64,000 nucleotides of DNA from Aliishimia sp965656085 (GTDB lineage: Bacteria; Pseudomonadota; Alphaproteobacteria; Rhodobacterales; Rhodobacteraceae), in NCBI GenBank assembly GCA_965656085.1, contig CBFHJA010000017.1:1-64000 (forward strand), given 5' to 3'. The position numbers and the translations under genes are program-made. Under the pieces are notes generated by a model. The model saw only the letters and a program-made list of their open reading frames with translations. It was not told the DNA's origin and did not search any database. This document shows, piece by piece, positions 1-9,069 of this stretch. How positions within the stretch are numbered: the first letter of the stretch is position 1; the number at the start of each line of letters is the position of its first letter.

Positions 1-672
1 GGGGGGCGACATGCCGATAAGCCGACAGCCTTCTGCCCAATCGGTGTTTCTATCCACGCCCCCACGCGGGGGGCGACCACGGCGCAAGCCAATCTGGCCA
101 AGCTCGAAGGCGTTTCTATCCACGCCCCCACGCGGGGGGCGACCTTATCCCAAGGCTCGGTCTTGGTGATAACACCAGTTTCTATCCACGCCCCCACGCG
201 GGGGGCGACAAAGATCAACGATCTGTTCTGGATGATCTCGTGGTGTTTCTATCCACGCCCCCACGCGGGGGGCGACATGCCGATAAGCCGACAGCCTTCT
301 GCCCAATCGGTGTTTCTATCCACGCCCCCACGCGGGGGGCGACGTCGCGTGTTGTGTTTAAAGCCATGACCTGAGCGCGTTTCTATCCACGCCCCCACGC
401 GGGGGGCGACATTCTCCGCTGTAATCGTCGCAGCGGCGGTCATAGTTTCTATCCACGCCCCCACGCGGGGGGCGACCATCAGCTCAGCTTGAGCGTCCGA
501 GTCGCATCTGTTTCTATCCACGCCCCCACGCGGGGGGCGACGCGTCTGACAGAGCCTCGTCCTCATCGGACACATGTTTCTATCCACGCCCCCACGCGGG
601 GGGCGACGCGGGCAACTTCAAATGCCTCTGCCTTTGTTGGGTTTCTATCCACGCCCCCACGCGGGGGGCGAC
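1..672 (-). CRISPR. Type I-C CRISPR array (leader-proximal part)
   Basis: Ten complete, identical 32-bp repeats start at 46, 112, 178, 245, 312, 379, 445, 510, 576 and 641, and the last 10 bp of another repeat occupy 1-10. As written, the repeat starts GTTTCTATCC and ends GGGGGCGAC. Its reverse complement ends in GATAGAAAC, the usual 3' end of type I-C repeats, with an internal C/G-rich palindrome. Ten spacers of 33-35 nt separate the repeats. The cas operon reads leftward and cas2 lies to the right, so transcription and the newest spacers start at the right end. The array continues past the left edge. The spacer at 11-45 is identical to the one at 277-311. Confidence 0.98.
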
Positions 673-838
673 TCAGTCAATCTATCTTCATTGATCAACC
701 GGGTAATTACACAGTCTATTGCGAACCACATGGGTTCAGACGGAAATGAGGGGGGCGGAGCTGCCGAAACGTTCTTAACTCACGGAAAAGGCTCGAACGC
801 GAACCTCACGAGCCTTGGGCGGGTGCTTCGGGTTCGCA
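673..838 (-). promoter_or_regulatory. CRISPR leader region
   Basis: These 166 bp lie between the cas2 stop and the first repeat on the transcription-proximal side of the array and are more AT-rich next to the repeat. Position and orientation make this the leader, where crRNA transcription and new spacer insertion are expected. I see no clear promoter boxes. The cas2-proximal part holds the hairpin listed separately. Confidence 0.7.
788..816 (-). terminator. Putative terminator after cas2
   Basis: A perfect 8-bp inverted repeat (AAGGCTCG at 788-795, CGAGCCTT at 809-816) lies about 20 nt after the cas2 stop. Read on the minus strand it is followed by a short T run (CCTTTTCC). It may end or attenuate the cas transcript before the array. 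The T tract is weak. Confidence 0.4.
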
Positions 839-1129
839 TCAGACAATCAGCAGGTCGTCGGGATCTTCGGATGGTTTTGCACCCACATGTTCGACTCGGC
901 GGCGCCATTCGCGGCCAAGAAAGTAGAAACGGAGGCTGTCTGTCTCGACATCAATGGCCTTCAGAAGACGCGCACGCATTTTTGTCCAGCGAGCAGGATC
1001 AATCTCACACTCAAACACAGAGTATTGTACACGCTGACCATGATCTTCACAAATTCGGGCGACTCGGCGCAACCGTGGTGCCCCTCCCTCTGTTGAGACT
1101 GATACATCGTAGGTGATCAAAACCAGCAT
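839..1129 (-). CDS. cas2: CRISPR-associated endonuclease Cas2
   Basis: This 96-residue protein is of normal Cas2 length. The N-terminal strand MLVLITYDVS carries the conserved Asp of the ferredoxin-like fold, and the segment RVQYSVFECEI matches the family pattern. Cas2 dimerises and bridges Cas1 dimers in the spacer-integration complex. It is the last cas gene before the array, and its start lies 1 nt beyond the cas1 stop, so the two are translationally coupled. Its place confirms the type I-C order. Confidence 0.97.
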   Translation of the reverse strand: MLVLITYDVSVSTEGGAPRLRRVARICEDHGQRVQYSVFECEIDPARWTKMRARLLKAIDVETDSLRFYFLGREWRRRVEHVGAKPSEDPDDLLIV

Positions 1130-1130
1130 G

Positions 1131-2159
1131 CTACCAGATCCAAGCGGGATACTCGTCCATATCCCCTCTCAAACATCTTGCGAGAAGCTGGGCTTGGATT
1201 AGCACCACTAGACCAAGTGCGATGCGCTCGTCCAGCCATGCGTGGCGAAGTTCGGTGCGCTTTCGATTGTGATACGCTTGCAGAACGGTCCGTCGCCCGT
1301 CTTCGGTCAGCAAGACCGCTCCGGTCTCCTGTTTGTCGAAGTCGCGTCCCGAAAGCTGTCGGCGATTGATCAGAGATAGCGCGACTCGATCAGCAAGGGG
1401 CGCACGCAACTCCTCCATTAAGTCCAAGGCAAGACTCATGCGTCCCGGGCGGTCACGATGAAGAAACCCCATCTGCGGGTCGAGCCCATGTGCCTCACAG
1501 GCGGCGCGCGCATCCAACGCGACCAATGCATAAAGAAAAGACAGCACAGCGTTGACAGCATCTCTAGGCGGACGCCGATTTCGTCCCGCAAAAGCGAACG
1601 CAGGGTCGTCCACCCGTATCAGATGTTCAAAGACCGACCAGTAGGCATGCGCCGCCTCACCTTCCTGTCCGCGCAGCGTGTCAAGGTCGGGTGCTTGCAG
1701 GGCGAGCCTAGCGGCGTCGGCCAGCCGTCTCTGCGCAGCATCGAGCGCCCCTGCACCCGGGGCATCACCGTAATCCCGCAGGTGGCGGCGCAGCACGGCG
1801 CGCTGGTTGGCGACCTTGGCGGCAACGACCGCACGGGCCACTGGAAGCGCCGCTACCGGGTCGTCGGTTGCCCTGTGCTGGGCGCGCCGAAGCAGGACAT
1901 TCCCTGATTGAGGGCCCTCGATCCGCGCCATCAGCTTGCCAGAAAACCCCAGCCAAGCCATAGAAATGCCAGACTGAGCCGCAAAGTGCATCACATCGGG
2001 GGAAGCGGATGTCTCTCCGAACAAGACGATCTGGCTCAAAAGGTGGGCTGGGCTGCGTTTGGCGATCCGACCGTCGACCTCTACCGCAATCGTCTCACCG
2101 TCCTTTCGCAACCGCGCACCTTCGGTCGCCACGTAGAGCGTGTTGAGCAGGCGTTTCAT
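1131..2159 (-). CDS. cas1: CRISPR integrase Cas1 (type I-C)
   Basis: Cas1 is the metal-dependent integrase that inserts spacers at the leader end. The ATG at 2159 gives 342 residues starting MKRLLNTLYV, the usual type I-C N-terminus. It overlaps the cas4 stop as ATGA, which supports this start over a longer frame running back into cas4. Family landmarks are visible: the Glu in VFEHLIRVDDPAFAFAGR, the GFLHRDRPGR segment with the catalytic His, and ALDLMEELR with the acidic pair. No damage is seen. Confidence 0.97.
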   Translation of the reverse strand: MKRLLNTLYVATEGARLRKDGETIAVEVDGRIAKRSPAHLLSQIVLFGETSASPDVMHFAAQSGISMAWLGFSGKLMARIEGPQSGNVLLRRAQHRATDDPVAALPVARAVVAAKVANQRAVLRRHLRDYGDAPGAGALDAAQRRLADAARLALQAPDLDTLRGQEGEAAHAYWSVFEHLIRVDDPAFAFAGRNRRPPRDAVNAVLSFLYALVALDARAACEAHGLDPQMGFLHRDRPGRMSLALDLMEELRAPLADRVALSLINRRQLSGRDFDKQETGAVLLTEDGRRTVLQAYHNRKRTELRHAWLDERIALGLVVLIQAQLLARCLRGDMDEYPAWIW

Positions 2160-2779
2160 TCTGGCACTCCCGCTCGGGCGAGGCGCTTTGCCATCCAGCC
2201 TGAAGCGACGCGCGGTGTCTGTGGACGGCAAAGCTCGTTCAGAGAGCAGGCCTCGCACCGCCTTGGATCGTAGATCGGTGGCGGCAACACGCCTGTCGTC
2301 ATAACGGCGCGCGCCTCGCCCACAACCTTTGCCGTCAATTCTCGCAGGTCGCCATCGAACACAACGATCTGCCGCCTGCGCCGCGCCCCGTAAAACAGCG
2401 CTCCCTCGGGCACCCTCTGCCCCATCACCTCCTCGAGACACATGGCTTGCGCACATAACTGCACTTCGTCAGCGCGATGCGCCTTGGGCCGCCCCCGCTT
2501 GTACTCGACCGGATAAGGGGCACCACCACGCATCTCAACCACGTCGGCCACCCCGTGAACCCCCAGCCGGGTCGAAGCGACGTGCACCGAGCGGAGCACG
2601 CGCATTCCTTCACGGCTCTCGGGGCTACCATCATCGGCGCGCTCGTGCAGAAGGCGGCCTTCGGCGGTCAGGCGGTTCTCTTCCCAGAGACGCTCCACGT
2701 GAATAAGAGTGCACTGGCGCGGGCAAAACAACCAATGCTGTAGCGCCGAGAGCGGCAGGCTGTCGTCACCAAGGCTCAT
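2156..2779 (-). CDS. cas4: CRISPR-associated exonuclease Cas4
   Basis: The ATG at 2779 gives 207 residues, typical for Cas4 of type I-C, where it trims prespacers and sets PAM choice and orientation. The Fe-S cluster cysteines are present: one in the N-terminal FCPRQC motif and three or more in the C-terminal CEACSLNELC motif. The RecB-like nuclease core shows GVADVVE (Asp) and PVEYKRG (Glu-x-Lys). The start overlaps the end of cas7 by 14 bp. An upstream in-frame start at 2875 would extend the overlap into cas7 and is less likely. Confidence 0.95.
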   Translation of the reverse strand: MSLGDDSLPLSALQHWLFCPRQCTLIHVERLWEENRLTAEGRLLHERADDGSPESREGMRVLRSVHVASTRLGVHGVADVVEMRGGAPYPVEYKRGRPKAHRADEVQLCAQAMCLEEVMGQRVPEGALFYGARRRRQIVVFDGDLRELTAKVVGEARAVMTTGVLPPPIYDPRRCEACSLNELCRPQTPRVASGWMAKRLARAGVPE

Positions 2780-3716
2780 GCAGGGTGACGCCGCCGGGCA
2801 GGTCCTCGCCGTCCACGTCGACCCGGTAGTCCTTGAACGCTCGCGCCGGGGGTCGGTTGTGCAGGCCGGGATCACCTACGGGCACCGATCCACCATCGAC
2901 GACGCGGCTGACTTTGACCCGTTCGAACAGTCGGTGCGCTTGGGCGTTGCCAAGGTCACTTTCGTGCTTGAACACAACCAGCTTGCGGGCAGCCATCACT
3001 CCACGCGCGGCCGAGCGGTCGAGGTCCAGCATATCGCGCAACCCCATCCACAGCAGGTCAAGATCGCCTTCCGAAAACCCCGTCCGCTGCGCCAGCTTGG
3101 CATTGACGAAGCCGTGCACCTTGTAGAGGCCGTAGGGAACGATCGCTTTGCGCCCCATCGTCCGCTCCTTGTCGCGGTCCTTCTCGTTTGTGACCGAGGA
3201 TCGAGTGATCGACACCTCCATCGGCATGATCGCCTCCTCGGACCGGGCAAAAGAGATCTGGACTGGCCCCCGCACTTGGCCCGCGTTCACGCCTGTAGAC
3301 ATCACGGCGCCAAAGGTTCGGATGTCCCAGAAGTTTGCACACATCCAGTCGGTCAGGGCGCGGGCTTCTTCGTCCTTCTTCGGCAACTTCCCCCGGTCCT
3401 TCAATGCGGTATCAGGATGCACCGCGTCCCACGCTTCTCCGTGCGCCTCGTTCAGAACCGCACGTTCAGTGAAGTAGATGCGATGCGGTGCCACGTTCCC
3501 ATGCGCCTCGGCCACGTAGTTGCGCAGCTTGCGCTTGATCGAAACATCAGACATCAAACCTTGGTTTGTCTCCGGGTCCATCCGCGGCATGTTACCTGCG
3601 TCTGGATCACCGTTGGGATTGCCGTTCTCCACGTCGAGGAACAGCACGAAGTCATAACGGTTCGCTAGACCAGACGTCTTCGCCTTTCCCAAGTCCATGC
3701 TCGCCTGCTCAGTCAT
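2766..3716 (-). CDS. cas7: Cascade backbone subunit Cas7 (Csd2)
   Basis: The 316-residue protein contains the Csd2 signature NRYDFVLFLDVENGNPNGDP near residue 20, followed by a conserved region ending SIKRKLRNYV. Cas7 copies polymerise along the crRNA to form the backbone of the type I-C Cascade. A Shine-Dalgarno stretch (GAGGGAGAAGG) precedes the ATG, and the start overlaps the cas8c stop as ATGA. Confidence 0.97.
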   Translation of the reverse strand: MTEQASMDLGKAKTSGLANRYDFVLFLDVENGNPNGDPDAGNMPRMDPETNQGLMSDVSIKRKLRNYVAEAHGNVAPHRIYFTERAVLNEAHGEAWDAVHPDTALKDRGKLPKKDEEARALTDWMCANFWDIRTFGAVMSTGVNAGQVRGPVQISFARSEEAIMPMEVSITRSSVTNEKDRDKERTMGRKAIVPYGLYKVHGFVNAKLAQRTGFSEGDLDLLWMGLRDMLDLDRSAARGVMAARKLVVFKHESDLGNAQAHRLFERVKVSRVVDGGSVPVGDPGLHNRPPARAFKDYRVDVDGEDLPGGVTLHEPW

Positions 3717-5482
3717 GTGCCTTCTCCCTCTGCATCGGTTTCGATCAACGCTTCAGCCGCATCCTCAGCCTTTGCATAGAACGCTGAGATCTGGTGGTAG
3801 AACCCAATAAAGAAACGCCCTTGCGCCTCCAATGGCAGGGTCGATGGCATCTCGCCCTCGAGCCCGTCCATTATGGTGGCGACGGCGCGGTCTGCCTTGA
3901 CCCCAGCGCCTGCCTTCATGCCCCCCGCCTTGCGCAAACTTGACAGGTTGTGTTCGTACCCGCGCATCAGCACCGGAAAGACCCGCGCGGGTGTGGCCGA
4001 TGCAGCGCCCATATATTTCTGACGCAGGCCCGCACCCCGCTCCTGATAGCTCCGCTCGGCATACACGTAGGCCCCAAAAAGCCGCCCCAGCAGATACGCG
4101 GCGTCGCGCGCCTCCTTGTCCAATGCCATCGGCACCTCCTGTCCATGGTTGCGCCGCAGCACGGCGGCAATCAATGCGGCCCTTCGGCCGTCCACCTTCC
4201 CGGCCTTCTGGTCCGGCTCACCCTCGACCCTCAGGCGGCCCACCACGCCTGACAGCAACGTCGCCGGATAGCGCCCCCCGGTAAGGATGGCCCGCATCAG
4301 GTCACCGCCCAGCCCAGCAGGGATATTGCCTGCATCGCGCTGGGCAGCCAGATCGTACAGCAGCGCCCAAGGCTTTGGAGGCAGGTCAACACCATCTTTC
4401 AGAAACGGTGACGGCACAATTGCCATGTCCGCCCAGAAGCGGGACACTGCTTCGGCAAACCCTTTGACCGTGCCCGGATACCAGTAGCGTACCGCCAGCC
4501 GGGCCGCGTTTGGTGCTAACCCCAGCACAAACAGTCGGGCGTTGGGGTCCAACTCACCTTCGCCTCGTGCCCGACCCTCGGCCAAGGCCCTCAACAGCTC
4601 TCGCAACTCGGCCTCGGCTTTTGGGTCCGATCCGGCGAACATCGCCGCGAAGGCCGACTCCGCAGCGCTGTCCTCGGCCCAGAACGCCACCGTGTCGCCT
4701 CCGATACGCAGATGGTTTCCTGACCCCTTCGCCAACAGAGCGCTTAGCGCCGTCCCATAGGCGAAGGCAGCGGCCTCCGAGACGGGCGCGTTGTCGCCCT
4801 GCTTCTTGCCGTGGGAAGTCTCGGCATCGTTGTTGAAGGACACCAGTGAAGCGCCGGAAGACTGCGCGCCCATCACCCCTTTGATGGACGGATGTAGACG
4901 CGCCACCGGCCCCCGCTGGCCTGACACCAAACAGACCGTGTCGCCTGCACTGACACCAGTCAAAAGCGCCTGAGCGGCAGGCAAGTCGTGGATGAATGGC
5001 CCATCGCCTAACCGGAACACGACGTTCTGATCCAAAAGCTTCGCAGCGTCTGGAAACTCCGCAAACCGCTCCGGCCTCCAGTTTTCGCAGAAGGCCCGCA
5101 GCGCCATAAGTGACAGATCGTCCGCCCCTTGCAGCAGGTCCAAATGCGCGGCCTTGAAGGCCTCATGCTCCGCCAGTGTCCGCTTGCCCGCGCCCGGCCC
5201 TTCCGGCGTATCGGTTACGCCCATTACATAGGCCGTCTTATCCCAGAACGTATTTGGCTTTACGCCTGCAGTACGCTTCACGGCTGCCGGCACTGATATT
5301 GCCCTAGCCTGCATTTTGCCCTTGGAGTCCGGCGCCATCAGCGAACGTATCTCCGTCACTGACCCATCCTCCGCCAACACAATGCAGGCGCCAACCTTTT
5401 CGGTCGAAAAACCAGGGCGCGGCCACCCCTTGTCCTCCGCCCGGGCGTGATACAGTGCCGCCAGCTCCTGCAGGATCGTCAT
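3713..5482 (-). CDS. cas8c: Cascade large subunit Cas8c (Csd1)
   Basis: The 589-residue protein fits the type I-C large subunit, which reads the PAM and, through an internal start in characterised systems, also yields the small subunit Cas11c. It begins MTILQELAALYHARAED, the usual Csd1 N-terminus. The ATG at 5482 overlaps the cas5 stop as ATGA, so I prefer it to an in-frame start 24 nt upstream. I did not identify the internal Cas11c start. Confidence 0.94.
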   Translation of the reverse strand: MTILQELAALYHARAEDKGWPRPGFSTEKVGACIVLAEDGSVTEIRSLMAPDSKGKMQARAISVPAAVKRTAGVKPNTFWDKTAYVMGVTDTPEGPGAGKRTLAEHEAFKAAHLDLLQGADDLSLMALRAFCENWRPERFAEFPDAAKLLDQNVVFRLGDGPFIHDLPAAQALLTGVSAGDTVCLVSGQRGPVARLHPSIKGVMGAQSSGASLVSFNNDAETSHGKKQGDNAPVSEAAAFAYGTALSALLAKGSGNHLRIGGDTVAFWAEDSAAESAFAAMFAGSDPKAEAELRELLRALAEGRARGEGELDPNARLFVLGLAPNAARLAVRYWYPGTVKGFAEAVSRFWADMAIVPSPFLKDGVDLPPKPWALLYDLAAQRDAGNIPAGLGGDLMRAILTGGRYPATLLSGVVGRLRVEGEPDQKAGKVDGRRAALIAAVLRRNHGQEVPMALDKEARDAAYLLGRLFGAYVYAERSYQERGAGLRQKYMGAASATPARVFPVLMRGYEHNLSSLRKAGGMKAGAGVKADRAVATIMDGLEGEMPSTLPLEAQGRFFIGFYHQISAFYAKAEDAAEALIETDAEGEGT

Positions 5483-6150
5483 GACGCACCACCCTCGGAA
5501 AGACATTGGGCAACGTCGATTACACCGCCTTCCATCCGCGCGCGGTAAAAGACCGAGGCCCGCCCATGCGCGTAGTCGATGTCGTGAAGCATCCAGCCCA
5601 GGTCCCGATCCTCAGCGATGGCCTCCGGCATCTCCTCGACTAACTCGAAATCTGCCGGAAACTCGCGAACGCCCAAGCACGGCTGGTGGAAGCACTGCCC
5701 TTTTGCAGCCCGTCGTCGGAACATGTCCGCATGCTTACCTGGGTTGTCGTGAGGTCCCGCCTTGGACGTCATCTCGAAATGTGCTTCGATTCCATAGGCA
5801 ACATCGGCCAGACAAAGCATCGCACGCTGTTGACGGTCTTCGTCAACCGCCAAGGATAGTCCCCCAAGATCGCCTGCCTTCATCGCCGATTTCGCTTTGC
5901 TGGCAGGGATCTTCGAGGCCACCTCGTTGCGTCGGATCGTCTCGAACTTGATCGGCTTCAGGACATGAATGCGGTCTACCACCCAGCGGATCGCAGGCTT
6001 CCAGTGGATTGCCTCCAAGATGCCCCGCGCCGCAGAAGGCGTCATGATATCATAGGAAACCCGCTCAACCTTCATCTCAGGCCGCGTGAAACAGGCGTTG
6101 CGGCCTCGGACCAACAGCTTGATCCCACCGGGGCTCCGGGGGGGCGTCAT
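5479..6150 (-). CDS. cas5c: Cas5c (Cas5d) pre-crRNA endoribonuclease
   Basis: In type I-C systems Cas5 replaces Cas6: it cuts the pre-crRNA and holds the 5' handle. This 223-residue protein has the Cas5c N-terminal block VERVSYDIMTPSAARGILEA followed by IHWKPAIRWVVDRIHVL. The ATG at 6150 has AAGGA 7 nt upstream. A TTG-initiated version at 6165 lacks such a site. A 95-bp gap separates it from cas3, the largest gap in the operon. Confidence 0.95.
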   Translation of the reverse strand: MTPPRSPGGIKLLVRGRNACFTRPEMKVERVSYDIMTPSAARGILEAIHWKPAIRWVVDRIHVLKPIKFETIRRNEVASKIPASKAKSAMKAGDLGGLSLAVDEDRQQRAMLCLADVAYGIEAHFEMTSKAGPHDNPGKHADMFRRRAAKGQCFHQPCLGVREFPADFELVEEMPEAIAEDRDLGWMLHDIDYAHGRASVFYRARMEGGVIDVAQCLSEGGAS

Positions 6151-6245
6151 GTCACGTCCTTCCAAATCGTCAATACTACCATAAGTGCAGCTTTGCCGAC
6201 GTCACAATGCGCGTCAATGCTTTCGTGGCAAAAAAGTCGACGCCT

Positions 6246-8402
6246 TCAGACAACCCAACTGCCTTCACCAGCGCCGCTTAGCCCAGCTCGTGCGTCATAC
6301 AGATTGCTTGATTGCAATACAGCGAACTGCTTCTCGAACTGGTCAGACGCCCACCAGGTGACCTGTCCGCTGTCCCAAAGCGCCTTCCAAAGCCCCCACG
6401 GCACATTCACGGAATGCGCCTGCACGCGCTTGGCGACCGCACCTGCCGAACCGAACCGCATCTCGTTCAACGCGTCCCAAGGTATCCCCCACTCGCCATC
6501 CAGAACGATCACCGAACGCTCCCCGCCTGGAATCATCTGAAATGCAGCCTCTACTTTCTCGAAATGGCAGGACGGCCCCCACCGTCGGATCGCCTCGAGC
6601 AATCCGCGAATCCCGTCCGCTTCAACCGCATCGAGGGCGTCCGCACCATATTCGTCCCACAACTTCCGGAAATAGGACTCCACTGCCGCTTCGCCGATGG
6701 GATCGTCATGCTTTTCAGCGAGAACTCGCCTGCCAATGGCGGCAAACTGTTCGACCGCAGGCGGCGCAGGATGCTCCGACCGGAATACCTCTACCAGCCC
6801 ACGCTCCAGTCTTCCCTCCCGGTTGCATCGCCCAGCGGCTTGCGCGACCGAGTCGATCCCAGCAGCAGCCCGCAAAACCAGCGGGAAGTCTACATCTACA
6901 CCCGCCTCAATCAGGGACGTAGAGACCAGCCTAACCGACTGCCCGTTCTTAAGCCGCTCACGTACCTCGGTGAGCGCGGCCCGCCGGTGCGCGGGAACCA
7001 TCAGTGTCGACAAGTGCATCGCTCCCTCTTCGTCGCGAATTGCGTCAAAGAGGCCCCGGGCCTGTACACGATTATCAACGATGGCCAAAACTTGACGCGC
7101 TGCACGCAACCGTTCCGCTAGCGCCGCGTCCTCCATGCCGCCCACGTCACGGACGTTGACCCGCCGAAGGGCCGCATAGAGCCCGGTTGGATCGGGAGCG
7201 ATTTCCCGCGCGCCCTCTAGGGCTTCAGGTGCTGGAAAGCCGCCCGCCGCGGTCAGCGCTGGCTGGGTTGCCGTCGAGAGGACGATGCTCGCACCGTAGC
7301 CGTCCTTCAGCTCCCGCAACGCCGCGAGGCAGGGCCGCAGTAACGGCAGCGGCATCGTCTGCGCCTCATCAAGGACGATCACGGACCGCGCCAGAGCTGG
7401 CAGTTTACGACAGCGCTTCTTGCGCGCGGCGTGCAGGCTTTCAAAAAACTGCACCGCAGTCGTGACCACCACAGGGACATCCCAGCTCGCTGCCATGACG
7501 CGATATTGCTCGACCTCGCTTTCGTCCTCGCTGGCCCAGTCGGCGTTGGAATGGTGCTCCAGCACTGCCGCTTCACCCAGAACACCCCGGAACACATCTG
7601 CGGTCTGCTCAATGATCGAGGTGTAGGGAATCACGTAGATCAAACGCCGCAGGCCATGAGCCAGCGCATGGTCCAATCCGAAGCCAAGAGAGGTCAGCGT
7701 CTTGCCGCCTCCAGTGGGAACCGTAAGCGTGAACAGGCCCGGAGCCTCTGCCGCAACTCCCCGCGCATGGGTCAATACCCGTCGGCGCAGATCGTTTACC
7801 GGCCCGGTCCCGCGCAACCCGTTCATGTGGACGTCGAAGGCGTGCTGCATGCTCGCCGTCAGCATGGTCGGCCGATCTGGCACCGCACGCCCTTCAGCTT
7901 CCGCATAGAACGCCATCGTCTCGCGGTCATCCGCGTCGCAAAGCGCGCCGTACAGCATCCGCACCAAAAATTGCAGCCGGTAAGCGATGAGGTTCTTGTC
8001 CTTGATCAACCGCTCCGGTGGCGGCAATGAGGGGATTTCACACCATGCTGGCAAGGCAACATCCTCGGCTGCGTCGATCCGGGCCTTCAACCGCTCAGGA
8101 TCAGGTAACTGCCCATGATGTCCAGCGATGGAACTTGCGAGAGCCCTGAAAAACCAGTCCGTTCCGTCAAGCACCCGCGCACCTTCGCCCGAGTGGCTGA
8201 CATCATTTATCTCGCCCGCCAGCTTGCGCTGGAAAGCAGGCTTCACCTTGCCGAGGTCGTGCAGCAGACCAAGAAGCCGGGCGTAGTCTCCGCCACCAAA
8301 AACTTCGGAGCGTTCCTGCGCGGCCCGCGCGACGCGGAGCGCATGATCTTCAAGCGTTTCCCATTCAGATCGGGGTCGACCTTTAAGAGAATGTGCGTAC
8401 AA
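6246..8402 (-). CDS. cas3: CRISPR helicase-nuclease Cas3
   Basis: Cas3 is the effector that unwinds and degrades target DNA recruited by Cascade. This 718-residue form has both parts. The HD nuclease domain shows the HDLGK motif at residues 48-52. The superfamily 2 helicase shows VPTGGGKT near residue 230, VLDEAQT, LSTATQP and QAAGRCNREG. I place the start at the TTG at 8402, preceded by a strong AGGAGG 6 nt upstream. The product then begins YAHSLKGRPRSEW, which matches type I-C Cas3 N-termini. Any longer reading lacks a ribosome site. Confidence 0.95.
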   Translation of the reverse strand: MYAHSLKGRPRSEWETLEDHALRVARAAQERSEVFGGGDYARLLGLLHDLGKVKPAFQRKLAGEINDVSHSGEGARVLDGTDWFFRALASSIAGHHGQLPDPERLKARIDAAEDVALPAWCEIPSLPPPERLIKDKNLIAYRLQFLVRMLYGALCDADDRETMAFYAEAEGRAVPDRPTMLTASMQHAFDVHMNGLRGTGPVNDLRRRVLTHARGVAAEAPGLFTLTVPTGGGKTLTSLGFGLDHALAHGLRRLIYVIPYTSIIEQTADVFRGVLGEAAVLEHHSNADWASEDESEVEQYRVMAASWDVPVVVTTAVQFFESLHAARKKRCRKLPALARSVIVLDEAQTMPLPLLRPCLAALRELKDGYGASIVLSTATQPALTAAGGFPAPEALEGAREIAPDPTGLYAALRRVNVRDVGGMEDAALAERLRAARQVLAIVDNRVQARGLFDAIRDEEGAMHLSTLMVPAHRRAALTEVRERLKNGQSVRLVSTSLIEAGVDVDFPLVLRAAAGIDSVAQAAGRCNREGRLERGLVEVFRSEHPAPPAVEQFAAIGRRVLAEKHDDPIGEAAVESYFRKLWDEYGADALDAVEADGIRGLLEAIRRWGPSCHFEKVEAAFQMIPGGERSVIVLDGEWGIPWDALNEMRFGSAGAVAKRVQAHSVNVPWGLWKALWDSGQVTWWASDQFEKQFAVLQSSNLYDARAGLSGAGEGSWVV

Positions 8403-8461
8403 AATGTTCCTCCTATGTCTACTGAAAATTGGAAAGGTCAATCTCGCCGATATAGACGATA

Positions 8462-8677
8462 TGGTCGTCCGCGACCCAGCGCACAGACTTTCAGATGAAT
8501 GTTCTTACTCTGGAGCACCGCTCAAACGTCCGACTTATTCGATGCGCCCGTGCGAAGTCGCTGGATGGTAGTGGCCTTGTTTCCGAAGGCCAGAAGGCAG
8601 GCATAGGGGAACTCATTCGAGTCGAAGGGTTGTTCGGCAAATTCGGAAATGGCCTGTTCAATCTCGACTACGTTCAT
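8462..8677 (-). pseudogene. N-terminal remnant of a class I DNA methyltransferase
   Basis: Read on the minus strand from the ATG at 8677, the frame starts MNVVEIEQAISEFAEQPF and continues through FGNKATTIQRLRTGASNKSD. This matches, from memory, the N-terminus of large SAM-dependent adenine DNA methyltransferases of restriction or BREX-like loci. A TGA at codon 52 interrupts it. The same frame then goes on as VLQSKNIHLKVCALG, the expected next family block, before homology stops near the cas3 leader. Only about 70 of the expected many hundred codons remain, so this is a decayed, truncated gene. Confidence 0.7.
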
Positions 8678-8865
8678 CTATGTCACATCTTTTGGGATCC
8701 GGTCACAACTCTGCAGTCAAACTCTTTTTCTGCCAATGCCTTAGCATCCGCCACCGTCACGACTCTTTAGCCAGCTTACACAGATTTCCGCAGCGTAGAA
8801 CCCCATCCTAATGGCCAGAAGCATCCCGCAAAATGGTGGGTTGCAGCGAAAGGATGACGGTTCCG
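8678..8865. other. Intergenic, no gene seen
   Basis: Together with the methyltransferase remnant this fills the 463 bp between cas3 and the first helix-turn-helix gene. It is more AT-rich than most of the window and may hold the rightward promoter of the excisionase-like gene. I see no convincing open frame, repeat or hairpin. Confidence 0.5.
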
Positions 8866-9069
8866 ATGTCAAAGATCACGCAAAACCAATTGGCGGCACG
8901 CTGGCACATGTCGCCTCGTACGCTCGAACAATGGCGCTGGCTTGGGAAGGGGCCCAAGTTCCTGAAGATCGGCGCGCGAGTTCTCTATGATGAAGCCGAC
9001 GTAGAGGCATTCGAGCGTTCAAACCTCTGCCAGAACACGAATGGCGCACTGCCTGTCGAGGGTGAGTGA
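8866..9069 (+). CDS. AlpA/excisionase-like helix-turn-helix protein
   Basis: This 67-residue protein is almost entirely a MerR/excisionase-type winged helix. LAARWHMSPRTLEQWRWLGK forms the helix-turn-helix, and FLKIGARVLYDEADVEAFE the wing and closing helix. Such proteins assist integrases as excisionases or act as AlpA-like regulators. The ATG at 8866 follows an AAAGGA. In-frame starts 12 and 33 nt upstream are possible but poorly placed. The stop overlaps the next start by one base, and the gene opens a three-gene unit with the recombinase. Confidence 0.8.
   Translation: MSKITQNQLAARWHMSPRTLEQWRWLGKGPKFLKIGARVLYDEADVEAFERSNLCQNTNGALPVEGE

Noticed and set aside
163..749. Open frames on both strands across the CRISPR array, encoding repeated Arg/Gly/Pro-rich peptides
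   Set aside because: They are translations of the CRISPR repeats and spacers, with no ribosome sites.
673..838. Small genes or a tracr-like RNA in the CRISPR leader
   Set aside because: No anti-repeat sequence or conserved frame; type I-C needs none.
8495..8770. Rightward 91-codon open frame upstream of the HTH gene
   Set aside because: It is antisense to the methyltransferase remnant, which has recognisable family sequence in the other direction.
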